A stretch of DNA of 64,000 bases from Sporisorium sorghi. Taxonomy: Eukaryota > Basidiomycota > Ustilaginomycetes > Ustilaginales > Ustilaginaceae. Of this stretch, positions 25,779-34,189 are shown piece by piece. The DNA lies in the NCBI GenBank assembly GCA_023212695.1, contig JALCCG010000004.1, positions 1-64,000 of the forward strand, given 5' to 3'. A program made the translations under genes and the position numbers. The notes under the pieces are model-generated. The model did not search any database. It saw nothing but the letters and a program-made list of their open reading frames with translations, and was not told where the DNA came from. Each line of letters opens with the position of its first letter. The stretch's first letter is position 1.

Positions 25779-25829
25779 AATCGTGAAAGCATCCTCACCC
25801 AAGAGCAAGATATCCTATTTCTTCAACCA

Positions 25830-26768
25830 TCATATCCAGCAAATCTCAAGATACCACGTATACGTGCCGCCCGCCGGTACCTCCGCTGCCGCCTGATGAC
25901 CCATCGCATACGAAAGGTCGTCAAGCAGTCCCGTAGCAGGCTCAATCGCCAGATGATACTGCCCTTGGTAACCGCCATAGTTCGCCCACACCGATAAGTA
26001 CGGCACCTTCTCTGGAGGGAACATCAAGCGGATGCCTTCTTCAGTCCGGGGATCATAGAGTGAAACCTTGCCCTCGGGCAGCTCTCCCGCAAAATAATAT
26101 TTCTCTGCTGATTGCTCATGCCGGCTGCCGGTTCGATCCAAGCGGATATCCACTCTCTCCTCCAGTGGCTGCGGCCATTTCAGGACATCGCCGGTTATGC
26201 CCAATCGGTCTTGGGCGGAATACGATACAATCATCTCGGTCAGCTCTTCGGGAACCATCATCTCCATCCCCTCCTCAATCTGAAATAGCGGATGGGCCGC
26301 CCATAAGAAAGAGAACGGAAAGCGGCTCGGATTGCAGACTTCATAATCGATCCGCAGGCAGTCCTCGCGGGGGAAGGAATATCTTTTGCGCAGTTGGTAA
26401 GGCATTCGGATACCCTGTACGCTGCAATGAAGCTGATCTTGCTCGCAATGAACCGCCCATGGGATGGACCAGACCTCGCCGTGATCCGGGAGCTCAGTTC
26501 CCTTCCATGGGAATGCAGGGTACCGGCATGTATTGATCGTCGGAAACATCTCATCCCAGCCGCTGCCGTCCCGTTCTCCGAAGGAGCTTGCATATCCGTT
26601 CGCTTCCAGCTTTCCGGCTGGCTGCGTCAACCACTCCCGTCCGGTTCTGAGGTTGCGGAGCGAGATTACCCTGCTTCCCAGTTCAGGCACCATAACCAGT
26701 TCCATAACCCCAGTGCTTCCGGTCCATACCTCATATCCATCCAGCTTCCCTTGGCTCCAGATCAACAT
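25830..26768 (-). CDS. Galactose-mutarotase-like (aldose 1-epimerase fold) protein
   Basis: A 312-residue protein with the beta-sandwich pattern of aldose-1-epimerase-like proteins (MELVMVPELGSRVISLRNL, GSGWDEMFPTINTC, PDHGEVWSIPW, LWAAHPLFQIEEG). The pair DHGEVW and the His in AAHPLF occupy the places of the family's sugar-binding His residues. The start at 26768 follows GGAGG; another ATG is six bases upstream. It is the last gene after the DUF5107/TPR gene, so it probably acts on the same sugar. The reaction is not established. Confidence 0.82.
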   Translation of the reverse strand: MLIWSQGKLDGYEVWTGSTGVMELVMVPELGSRVISLRNLRTGREWLTQPAGKLEANGYASSFGERDGSGWDEMFPTINTCRYPAFPWKGTELPDHGEVWSIPWAVHCEQDQLHCSVQGIRMPYQLRKRYSFPREDCLRIDYEVCNPSRFPFSFLWAAHPLFQIEEGMEMMVPEELTEMIVSYSAQDRLGITGDVLKWPQPLEERVDIRLDRTGSRHEQSAEKYYFAGELPEGKVSLYDPRTEEGIRLMFPPEKVPYLSVWANYGGYQGQYHLAIEPATGLLDDLSYAMGHQAAAEVPAGGTYTWYLEICWI

Positions 26769-26823
26769 GGTCATCCTCCTTCGTTCCTTCCATATAACCT
26801 TTGAAAAACACAACACAAATGCT

Positions 26824-26850
26824 CAAGGACCGTATACCATACGGTCCTTG
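26824..26850. terminator. Perfect 12-base hairpin between the DUF5107/TPR and mutarotase-like genes
   Basis: CAAGGACCGTAT (26824-26835) and its exact complement (26839-26850) enclose three bases. There is no long T-run on the minus strand, so it may only reduce read-through into the downstream mutarotase-like gene. Confidence 0.6.
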
Positions 26851-26939
26851 ATTTTGTACATCTTTGCGTATTGTCCCTTCGCACACATGGCGAGTAGCAC
26901 GGGCACACCTGGAGGGCGTCCGAACACAACCATGATGTA

Positions 26940-29900
26940 TTAGATGGAAGCCGAGCACAGCGCCAAGTGTTGCGCCGCTCCTTGATGATGAGGCTCCATC
27001 TTGAGCGCCTGCCCCAAGTGCTTCTCAGCATCCTGCCGTTTATTTAGGCCGAGATAGCCAAGGCCCATCATATAATGGCAGTGAATCTCGTTTCTTCTGT
27101 TCAGATCCTCGTCAAACACGAGGAAATCCGGCAGCGATACCGCAAAATAATCGATGCTCTGCGGCTCGAATATATGCTTCTCCCCGTAATCAATCAGCTT
27201 GTTGAAGCGACTCCGCGCCTCAAGCTCTCTGCCCAGCTGTCTTAGCCCGGCCCCTTGATAAAAAATCATGTGCGGCGGCTGATCGTTATAATACATCGCA
27301 CTTGTCGGTTCATCCAGCCCTTCGGATGCTCGCTGGAAGTATATCTTCGCCTCTTCCAGTCGACCAATACCTTCGTACGCACAGCCTAAATAATAGTCGA
27401 TGTTATTCTCTTGCGCGCCCGTGAGTTTGCCTTCATTGATGTTGAGCGGATACTGCTTGGCTGCAAGCAAATGCGTCACGGCTTCCTCATATCGATGCTC
27501 CATCAACAGGCCCTTCGCGAGCTCTACCCGAGCCAGTACGTATTGCGTCGGCACCTTACCCTCACCGCCCTCCCATGGATGGAAGTGACGTTTCAGAATC
27601 AATGCCAATGCCTCCTCGTAACGATTCAACGTGTTGTGCAGCGTAATATACTCCAGATATAAATCGTCGCGCAGCTCTACCAGCTCCATGTGCTCCTCCA
27701 TCGCCTTCAAGCGATCAGCCGGGGCATGCCCTAACTTCTTATACAACTGGTCCAGCTCGTAGAAGACTCTGGCATCCGCCGGGTTCAGCGAGAACGCGGT
27801 TTGCAAGGATGCCAGCGCCTGGGCGTGGTCCTGCCTTTTGTTATAGTAAGCCAGCGCCAGATTCCGCTGCGGCGTAGGGAAGCTGTCATCCAGAGCGACT
27901 GACGCTTCCCAACTGCTTACGGCTTCCTCATAGCGCTTCTTGTCATACAGCAGATTCCCTAGGTAATACAACGCCTTGGCATCATCAGAATGAACCTTGA
28001 GCGCTTGCTTCAATGTTACATAGTCATATAGGGAATTCGGGAAGCAGTAGGACGGATCGGCCTTCGAGGCCATTCGATAAGAGGCGGATGCCTCTTCCTC
28101 TTGGTTCATTTTCATGTGGTAGCTGCCCTGATAATAATGAACCATCGGATATACCGCAGGACTGGTACGGCGTTCGATAAATTTGAGAATGTCCAAGGCA
28201 TCGCCATACTGCCCCGCATCCGCATAATCCTGGGCAAGGGCGATATAGTGGTGCGGATCGTCACGCATAAGCTGGAAGAGCGACTCCAAAGTACGCTGAC
28301 TGGTATCCTCTTGCTTCTGTTCTCGATATACATTTACCAGCTCATTTCTCGCACCCGCATCCATCGGATCCAGCTTGATGGTTTCCTGAAGCCACAGTTC
28401 CGCTTCGCTCAAGCGTCCCAGCCTTCTTAGGATGATGCTCTTGAGATGGCGCGCTTTGTAATTCCGGTACTGGGCAGCCAGGGATCGTTCGATCAGCTCG
28501 AACGCCTCCTCATACTCCTGCTTCTCGCAGGCAATCTGCGCCAATGCCAGATAACCCGCACCCTGCCAGGCTCCCGACCAGACAGACTTGTAGAAATAAG
28601 GGTATGCTTCATCAAGACGCCCCTGCCATTTCAGGACTTTGCCCAAATGGTAGAACGGCTCGCTGTCATACGGACGTGCGTTATGGCGAGTCAAGGTCTC
28701 GATGGCTTTTTTGAAATAGGCTTCACTCTGCTCCAGGCAGCCCCTGCGCAGCAGCAGCAATCCGTAGGCGTTGTTCAGCCTCACATCCCCCGCATCGCGC
28801 CGAAGTCCTTCCGTATAGTAGGCTTCTGGCTCATAAGTGGCGTGCCGGTACTGTTCCAGATGCTGCCCTGCCAAGTAAAGGGCCTCGGTATTCTTCAATT
28901 CCTCCGGCGCACTAATCGCTTGGGCCGGGTCCGGAGTTCGCTCCAATCCGCGCGGCTTCGGTCGGTAGGACACCAATTCGCTGCCGTCCGCAGCAATAAC
29001 CGCAAGCCTCAAATTCTCTTCATTCACATCGTGATCCAGCTCGATCACGCTCTTGAAGGTATCGGCAGGGGACAGCTTGACCTTACGGTCCAAATACGTC
29101 CGTCCCCCTCCCGTCAATAGAATGCGAGCCTCTTCCCTGACCGAGGTGGCATAGGCATGTACAACCGCCTGCTTGCCCTGGACTTCCAGGTTAACAGCCG
29201 CATCGATGGAAGCATTCTTCACCATGCCGATGTTTTTATACGGCATGAAGTACTGCTTGAAGCTCTTCTCCTCGTAAGGCGCGAGCCAGGTGAAATCCGG
29301 CTGGTTGTCGGTGTACACGCCGGTCATAAGCTCGATGTACGGACCGTCTTCGTCGGTCAGATTGCGATCCCAGGCTTGGCCGAACTCGCCGTGACCCCAC
29401 GTCCACTGTTTTTTGCCGGGGGAGATATGTTTATTGGCGACATGCAGAATTCCCGCATCCAAGCTATGATCATACCCGCCCACGAAATCGTAATCCGAAT
29501 GATAGGCCATATAGGAAGTAGGTACCGGGATGTTGCGGTACTTGGAAATGTCCACGCCTGCGGAATAGTCCTGCTTATAGTAGGTGCCCGTCGCAATCGG
29601 GAACTTCGACACATCCCGTTTCCCATGGTCGAACACCGCATGAACATCCGGCGGGAATACGGACTGGGTGTGATCGTTGACGGCCACGGCCGGATTCGCC
29701 CACCAGAGAAAGGTCTGCGGCTCCGAGGTGCGATTGTACATCTGCGCATGAATTTCCAGATAAGCCTTCCCCGGATAGAGCGTGAACCCGGTGGACACCT
29801 TCGTTCCGTACATTCGATCGATCTCGCCGACCCATACCGTTTGGCTGCCGTCTGGATTCCCTTCCAGCCTCCAATTCACTTCCCCATAGGTGTTCGGACG

Positions 29901-30278
29901 GTGATGCTGAGGCCAGTTGAATTCGATCCCCCCGGAAATCCAGGGGCCGGCAAGTCCAACTAAAGCCGGTTTGATCACTTGATTGTAGTACACAAAATCA
30001 TAGTTGTTGGTTTTGTCGATAGCCCGGTAAATCCGCCCGCCAATCTCGGGCATGATTTGAATCTGGACATAATCATTTTCCAGGAAAATGATTCGGTAAG
30101 GCTTGGGCACCTTCTCATCGTGAATTTTATCAATGACAGGCAGCGGATATACTCTCCCGGAGCTCCCCTGATATACCCGTTTCTCCAGAAACATGGGGTT
30201 GCGGTCCGGCTTGCCCACCTCATACGTGGGGATTTCCACCGTCTGCTCCCATACCCTTACTTGCGATGGCTGTGTCAT
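26940..30278 (-). CDS. DUF5107 and TPR repeat protein, probably carbohydrate-related
   Basis: A 1112-residue cytoplasmic protein without signal peptide. Residues about 1-400 form a DUF5107 region with mutarotase-like beta-sandwich features (MPEIGGRIYRAIDKTNNYDF, GIEFNWPQHHRPN, FLWWANPAVAVN, HVANKHISPGKKQWTWG). Residues about 450-1110 are many tetratricopeptide repeats (for example SEPFYHLGKVLKWQGRLDEA, AKALYYLGNLLYDKKRYEEA, EIHCHYMMGLGYLGLNKRQD). The start at 30278 has AAAGGG nine bases upstream. It is divergent from an AraC regulator and upstream of a mutarotase-like gene. A sugar-processing or glycan-sensing role is inferred; no catalytic residue is assigned. Confidence 0.85.
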   Translation of the reverse strand: MTQPSQVRVWEQTVEIPTYEVGKPDRNPMFLEKRVYQGSSGRVYPLPVIDKIHDEKVPKPYRIIFLENDYVQIQIMPEIGGRIYRAIDKTNNYDFVYYNQVIKPALVGLAGPWISGGIEFNWPQHHRPNTYGEVNWRLEGNPDGSQTVWVGEIDRMYGTKVSTGFTLYPGKAYLEIHAQMYNRTSEPQTFLWWANPAVAVNDHTQSVFPPDVHAVFDHGKRDVSKFPIATGTYYKQDYSAGVDISKYRNIPVPTSYMAYHSDYDFVGGYDHSLDAGILHVANKHISPGKKQWTWGHGEFGQAWDRNLTDEDGPYIELMTGVYTDNQPDFTWLAPYEEKSFKQYFMPYKNIGMVKNASIDAAVNLEVQGKQAVVHAYATSVREEARILLTGGGRTYLDRKVKLSPADTFKSVIELDHDVNEENLRLAVIAADGSELVSYRPKPRGLERTPDPAQAISAPEELKNTEALYLAGQHLEQYRHATYEPEAYYTEGLRRDAGDVRLNNAYGLLLLRRGCLEQSEAYFKKAIETLTRHNARPYDSEPFYHLGKVLKWQGRLDEAYPYFYKSVWSGAWQGAGYLALAQIACEKQEYEEAFELIERSLAAQYRNYKARHLKSIILRRLGRLSEAELWLQETIKLDPMDAGARNELVNVYREQKQEDTSQRTLESLFQLMRDDPHHYIALAQDYADAGQYGDALDILKFIERRTSPAVYPMVHYYQGSYHMKMNQEEEASASYRMASKADPSYCFPNSLYDYVTLKQALKVHSDDAKALYYLGNLLYDKKRYEEAVSSWEASVALDDSFPTPQRNLALAYYNKRQDHAQALASLQTAFSLNPADARVFYELDQLYKKLGHAPADRLKAMEEHMELVELRDDLYLEYITLHNTLNRYEEALALILKRHFHPWEGGEGKVPTQYVLARVELAKGLLMEHRYEEAVTHLLAAKQYPLNINEGKLTGAQENNIDYYLGCAYEGIGRLEEAKIYFQRASEGLDEPTSAMYYNDQPPHMIFYQGAGLRQLGRELEARSRFNKLIDYGEKHIFEPQSIDYFAVSLPDFLVFDEDLNRRNEIHCHYMMGLGYLGLNKRQDAEKHLGQALKMEPHHQGAAQHLALCSASI

Positions 30279-30408
30279 GATCATCATCCCTTTCGATTTC
30301 GTAAACTCCGCTGCTTCTGTTTCTATCTTAGTAGTCAGAGTTCACAAGAGCCATTGACGATCTCATGTTCATGATGGATTATATTCTGATTTTTCATATT
30401 CCACACGG

Positions 30409-30437
30409 TTGACAAACACCAGCCCCCGAATCATAGT
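30409..30437 (+). promoter_or_regulatory. Promoter of the araC-type gene, giving a nearly leaderless transcript
   Basis: TTGACA (30409-30414) and CATAGT (30432-30437) are 17 bases apart. The annotated ATG at 30444 falls at about the expected transcription start, and no ribosome site precedes it. Confidence 0.5.
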
Positions 30438-30443
30438 AGAACT

Positions 30444-31337
30444 ATGGATAATTTACGAAAATCAGACGGATTTCAATCCCAGAAAATTATCGTCCTGCCG
30501 GATCATATTATGCAAGAAGCTGCCCGGCATCCGCTTGTTCAGCCTCTGCATGTGACGGACATTGGATATTTCCCGCGTGCGCTTCATCACTATCGGGAGC
30601 GTCCGGAAGGCAGCGGGGCTTTCATCGTTATGTATTGCGTGGAAGGAGAAGGCTGGTGCCGGATGAACGGCCATAAAGCAGTCCGGCTTCTCAAGGGCCA
30701 GGTGGTTGTCATTCCGCCGGGTACTCCGCATGCGTATGCTTCGTCGGAGCAGCAGCCCTGGAGTATTTACTGGTGGCATATGAAAGGGCAATCTGCGGGC
30801 GATTATTACGAAGGCTTCAGCGACGCCGCGGAACCGGCGGTCATTCCGGTCGATCAATCGCGGCGAATGGTGGAGCTGTTCCAGGAGAGTTATGATCTGC
30901 TGCAAAAGGGATATACGCTGAACCATATCATCCATGTCTCGCAATTGGCGGGCCACCTGGCGGCCATCATCCGGCTTGCCCGGCTTCAGCCCCAGCATGG
31001 GCTTCAACCGCCGCACAAGCACGATCTGGACGAGACGCTGCGCTTCATGACAGAGCATCTGGAGCGCAATGTGAGCCTGAAGGAGCTTGCGGCTTACGCC
31101 AATCTGTCCGTCCCTCACTTCACCTTCCGATTCAAGGAAGCGACGGGTTATTCTCCGATCGATTACTACCTGCGCCTCAAGATCCAGCTCGCTTGCCAGC
31201 ATCTGGACCTGACCGGCCAGAGCATCAAGGAGATCAGCCACCGGCTCGGGTTCCAGGACCCGTACTACTTCTCGCGGCTGTTCAAAAAAATCATGGGAAA
31301 GTCCCCTTCCGATTATCGGGATACCCGGAAGGGGTAG
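30444..31337 (+). CDS. AraC-family transcriptional regulator
   Basis: A 297-residue regulator with an N-terminal cupin sensor (FIVMYCVEGEGWCRMNG, GQVVVIPPGTPHAYASS) and a C-terminal pair of helix-turn-helix motifs (NVSLKELAAYANLSVPHFTF and SIKEISHRLGFQDPYYFSRL, then FKKIMGKSPSDYR). The sensor type binds sugars. It diverges from the DUF5107/TPR gene and probably activates it and possibly the GH36 gene. No ribosome site is seen before the ATG. Confidence 0.92.
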   Translation: MDNLRKSDGFQSQKIIVLPDHIMQEAARHPLVQPLHVTDIGYFPRALHHYRERPEGSGAFIVMYCVEGEGWCRMNGHKAVRLLKGQVVVIPPGTPHAYASSEQQPWSIYWWHMKGQSAGDYYEGFSDAAEPAVIPVDQSRRMVELFQESYDLLQKGYTLNHIIHVSQLAGHLAAIIRLARLQPQHGLQPPHKHDLDETLRFMTEHLERNVSLKELAAYANLSVPHFTFRFKEATGYSPIDYYLRLKIQLACQHLDLTGQSIKEISHRLGFQDPYYFSRLFKKIMGKSPSDYRDTRKG

Positions 31338-31405
31338 TCTCGTCGCCGCCCGATTCGATCTTTACCACGTCTACTAGCCCTTACTATTTTCAGGAGGAAA
31401 AAGCG

Positions 31406-31891
31406 ATGAACAAATCTCTGCTTGTCTTCATGATATTGGCTATCCTTATCTGTGGTTGCAGTAATAACAGTGATAGCGCGGATCAACCTGAGCCTGAGTA
31501 TATCGGGTATGTCGTTCAACAAGAAGAGAACAGGATCTTGGTAACCCATTACGATGAACAATTCGAATTAAATGACGCGATTTGGATAAGAACCAAGAAA
31601 AATATAGCGTTAGGTCAAAAAGTTTCCATTGAACTCGATGGCGGCATCGAAACCTCCTATCCTGCCCAAGCTTCAGCTAAAAACATAGATATCATCAAAA
31701 CCGAACAGCCTGAAGCATCCCGACTCACTCAGCAAGAAGTCATTATCAGGACATTGGATCACTTTAACACGATCGGATTGCCGTTTGTTAAATCGATTCA
31801 TTATTCCGAGGCGAAGAATGTTTGGACCGTTGTCATGCTTGACGGCCAATCCGATGTAGTGAAGGATATGGAATATACAGTAGAGGGCTAG
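31406..31891 (+). CDS. Small lipoprotein, DUF3221-like
   Basis: A 161-residue predicted lipoprotein: signal MNKSLLVFMILAILICGC with the lipid Cys at residue 18, a short Ser/Asp linker, then a beta-rich domain (YIGYVVQQEENRILVTHY, ALGQKVSIEL) like DUF3221 proteins of Bacillus, and a tail with LPFVKSIHYSEAKNVWTVVM. The start at 31406 follows AGGAGGAAA. It follows araC by 68 bases; a functional link is not evident. Confidence 0.82.
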   Translation: MNKSLLVFMILAILICGCSNNSDSADQPEPEYIGYVVQQEENRILVTHYDEQFELNDAIWIRTKKNIALGQKVSIELDGGIETSYPAQASAKNIDIIKTEQPEASRLTQQEVIIRTLDHFNTIGLPFVKSIHYSEAKNVWTVVMLDGQSDVVKDMEYTVEG

Positions 31892-31932
31892 CGACGATAA
31901 CATTGCCGTTAGCGTAGAAGTCAACGGCAAAA

Positions 31933-31967
31933 AAACGCCGCATCGTCTATAAGACAACACGGCGTTT
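31933..31967 (-). terminator. Terminator of the GH36 gene
   Basis: AAACGCCG/CGGCGTTT arms (31960-31967 and 31933-31940) with an inner GTCT/AGAC stem are followed by a seven-T run on the minus strand. It lies 20 bases after the alpha-galactosidase stop. Confidence 0.85.
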
Positions 31968-31986
31968 CCGTTCCGGTAGACAGCAT

Positions 31987-34098
31987 CTATTCTTGAATCT
32001 GTATCCGATAAACCAAGCTGGCAAAATCCCCGCGCAAGGGCAGCTCAATTCCGATGTTCATCAGCGCCCTGCCGCTCCACTCGCCCTCCACTCCCTCAAT
32101 AGCATACGACTGATCGGCTTGCAGCCCTGTAAGCCGCAATCTTGGCAGCGGTTCGCCCAGCTTCTGGCTGTGCAGGAACGCAAACAGCACATTGTCGCTT
32201 CCATCCTCACTGCCATATTGTACGGCCGTTACGCCTTTATACTGTAGCGAGTCCAAGCGATACTGGCTGCCGAACTGGACCAGATGACGAATCGATTTAT
32301 ACTGCGAGACATACGCGGCCGACTGCTCCATCAGCTCATCGCTCCATTCATTGAGGTTTGCGCCGATACCGAGTGTCCCCATCATGGCGCTGTGGAAGCG
32401 GTACTTAAGAGATACTTCTCTCTTGTTCATGCCGGTCGGCGACTCGGTTACCCAGCAAGTCATCATCCGCGGCGCATACGTATACGAGAAGCCTTCTTGA
32501 ATGCTGAGACGGTCAAAAGCATCGGTGTTATCGCTCGGCCAAGCCTGGTCCGCATAACGGAAGATGCCAAGATCAATGCGCGCTCCGCCTCCGGCACAGG
32601 TCTCAAACGCCACATGCGGGAATTTGCGCCGCAGCTCCGCCCAGATCTCGTACAGACTCTGTACGTGGCGAATCCAAATCTCCTTCTGGCGGTGCAGCGG
32701 ATGATCCTTCATTCCGGGCTCCGTCACCGTCCGGTTCATATCCCATTTAATGAACTTGATGTCATGCTTCTCCAGCAGGTCGGTCATAAACTGCAGAATG
32801 TACGCCTTAACCTCCGGCTTGGACATGTTCAGCAGCAGCTGATTGCGAAGCTCGGACCGCTCCCGTGTTGCGAAATGGTACACCCAATCCGGGTGCTCAC
32901 GGTACAGATCGCTGTCCGGATTGACGGCCTCGGGCTCCACCCAGATCCCGAATTCCATTCCGAGCTCATGTACCTTGTCGATCAGCTCTCTCAGGCCGTT
33001 CGGGAATTTCTCCCGGTTCACGTACCAATCGCCCAGCCCCGCTCGGTCGTGATTCCTCTGCCCGAACCAGCCGTCATCCACAACAAACAGTTCAACGCCC
33101 ATGTGTGCCGCTCGCTCGGCGAGGGCCATCTGATCGGTGGCGTTCACATCGAAATACGTCGCTTCCCAGGAGTTGTACAGCACAGGCCTGGTTTCACCAC
33201 TCGGCAGCACGTCCGAATACTGGTACCGATGCAGCTGTCGGCTCATCCCGCCGAAGCCGCCGCTGCTGTACCCTCCAACGAAGCAAGGGGTATCAAAGGT
33301 TTCGCCTGCTCCGAGTACCCACTCGCTGTCAAAATCATGAATGCCTCCGGTCACCCGAACATGATCGAACACCGTCCGCTCCGCCGTGATTCTCCAGTTC
33401 CCGCTCCAGGCTAGCGCGCCGAACCAGACCTGCCCCTCCGATTCCGTCGCCTGTCCGTTATCTATCGCAAACCACGGGTTGGCATGGCTATCCGTAAAGC
33501 CTCTGCGGGATTCCAGCACCTTCTTCCCTTCACTGAGGAAGGTGTTCCGAAGCTGGAACTCGCCGGACCATTTTCCCGTTACATGCGTGAGTCGGTAATC
33601 CGCCAGATACGGCATAACCCAAGCGGCAGACTGCACATTTTCCAGAACGATATCCGTCTCGCCGCGGTTCATGATCCGGGCTGTCCGTTCGATGAGGTCA
33701 TGTTCAGGGATTACCCGGTATTCCAGTTGGACCTCAAGCGGATACACGTCGTCCTTCATCGTGATGACCAGGCCTTGCCTGCCATCCCGCTCCACCGTTT
33801 CATGCCCGGCATAACGAACCGACAGGTCGCGCACGCCGTCAGACATGCGGATCTTCAGGCTGGGCTCGCTGTATTTGACTCCGCCCCAGAAGCTATATTC
33901 TTCTACCTCCGAATGCACTTCCGCGTCGAACGAGCTATGCGATCTTGGCTGAAGCAGCCGTGCCGCATCTTCCACCCCGACAGGCTGCCCCCAATACAGA
34001 TGCTGCAAGCTGCCTTGGTCGTTAATCCCGAATAAATACGTGCTGTTATGGGTCTGAATGGCAAAGACCCGATGCTGCTCTTGATATTGAATGGTCAC
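31987..34098 (-). CDS. GH36 alpha-galactosidase
   Basis: A 703-residue intracellular enzyme (no signal peptide) that removes terminal alpha-galactose from raffinose-type sugars and galactosides. The family-36 layout is clear: N-terminal beta-sandwich to about residue 310, then the TIM barrel with NSWEATYFDVN, VDDGWFGQRN and the nucleophile Asp near 453 in FIKWDMNR; the acid/base Asp near 523 is in WPSDNTDAFDR. The length is normal for bacterial tetrameric GH36. It follows the binding-protein gene by 91 bases with a hairpin between, so it is fed by the same importer. Confidence 0.95.
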   Translation of the reverse strand: MTIQYQEQHRVFAIQTHNSTYLFGINDQGSLQHLYWGQPVGVEDAARLLQPRSHSSFDAEVHSEVEEYSFWGGVKYSEPSLKIRMSDGVRDLSVRYAGHETVERDGRQGLVITMKDDVYPLEVQLEYRVIPEHDLIERTARIMNRGETDIVLENVQSAAWVMPYLADYRLTHVTGKWSGEFQLRNTFLSEGKKVLESRRGFTDSHANPWFAIDNGQATESEGQVWFGALAWSGNWRITAERTVFDHVRVTGGIHDFDSEWVLGAGETFDTPCFVGGYSSGGFGGMSRQLHRYQYSDVLPSGETRPVLYNSWEATYFDVNATDQMALAERAAHMGVELFVVDDGWFGQRNHDRAGLGDWYVNREKFPNGLRELIDKVHELGMEFGIWVEPEAVNPDSDLYREHPDWVYHFATRERSELRNQLLLNMSKPEVKAYILQFMTDLLEKHDIKFIKWDMNRTVTEPGMKDHPLHRQKEIWIRHVQSLYEIWAELRRKFPHVAFETCAGGGARIDLGIFRYADQAWPSDNTDAFDRLSIQEGFSYTYAPRMMTCWVTESPTGMNKREVSLKYRFHSAMMGTLGIGANLNEWSDELMEQSAAYVSQYKSIRHLVQFGSQYRLDSLQYKGVTAVQYGSEDGSDNVLFAFLHSQKLGEPLPRLRLTGLQADQSYAIEGVEGEWSGRALMNIGIELPLRGDFASLVYRIQIQE

Positions 34099-34145
34099 TG
34101 AATATCATCCTTCCGCTGCGCATTGATGTTGGATCATAGAGCAAA

Positions 34146-34180
34146 GGGGAGCCAAAAGACGAAGCATCTTCTGACTCCCC
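34146..34180 (-). terminator. Hairpin after the solute-binding-protein gene
   Basis: Fourteen-base arms (34146-34159 and 34167-34180), complementary but for two G-U-type positions, flank a seven-base loop; only TTT follows. It may partly terminate, leaving some read-through to the GH36 gene. Confidence 0.65.
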
Positions 34181-34189
34181 CCAGCACGA

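Noticed and set aside
32284..33414. A 376-codon open frame on the plus strand
   Set aside because: It is antisense to the GH36 alpha-galactosidase, has no ribosome site and no family resemblance; the opposite frame has all catalytic motifs.
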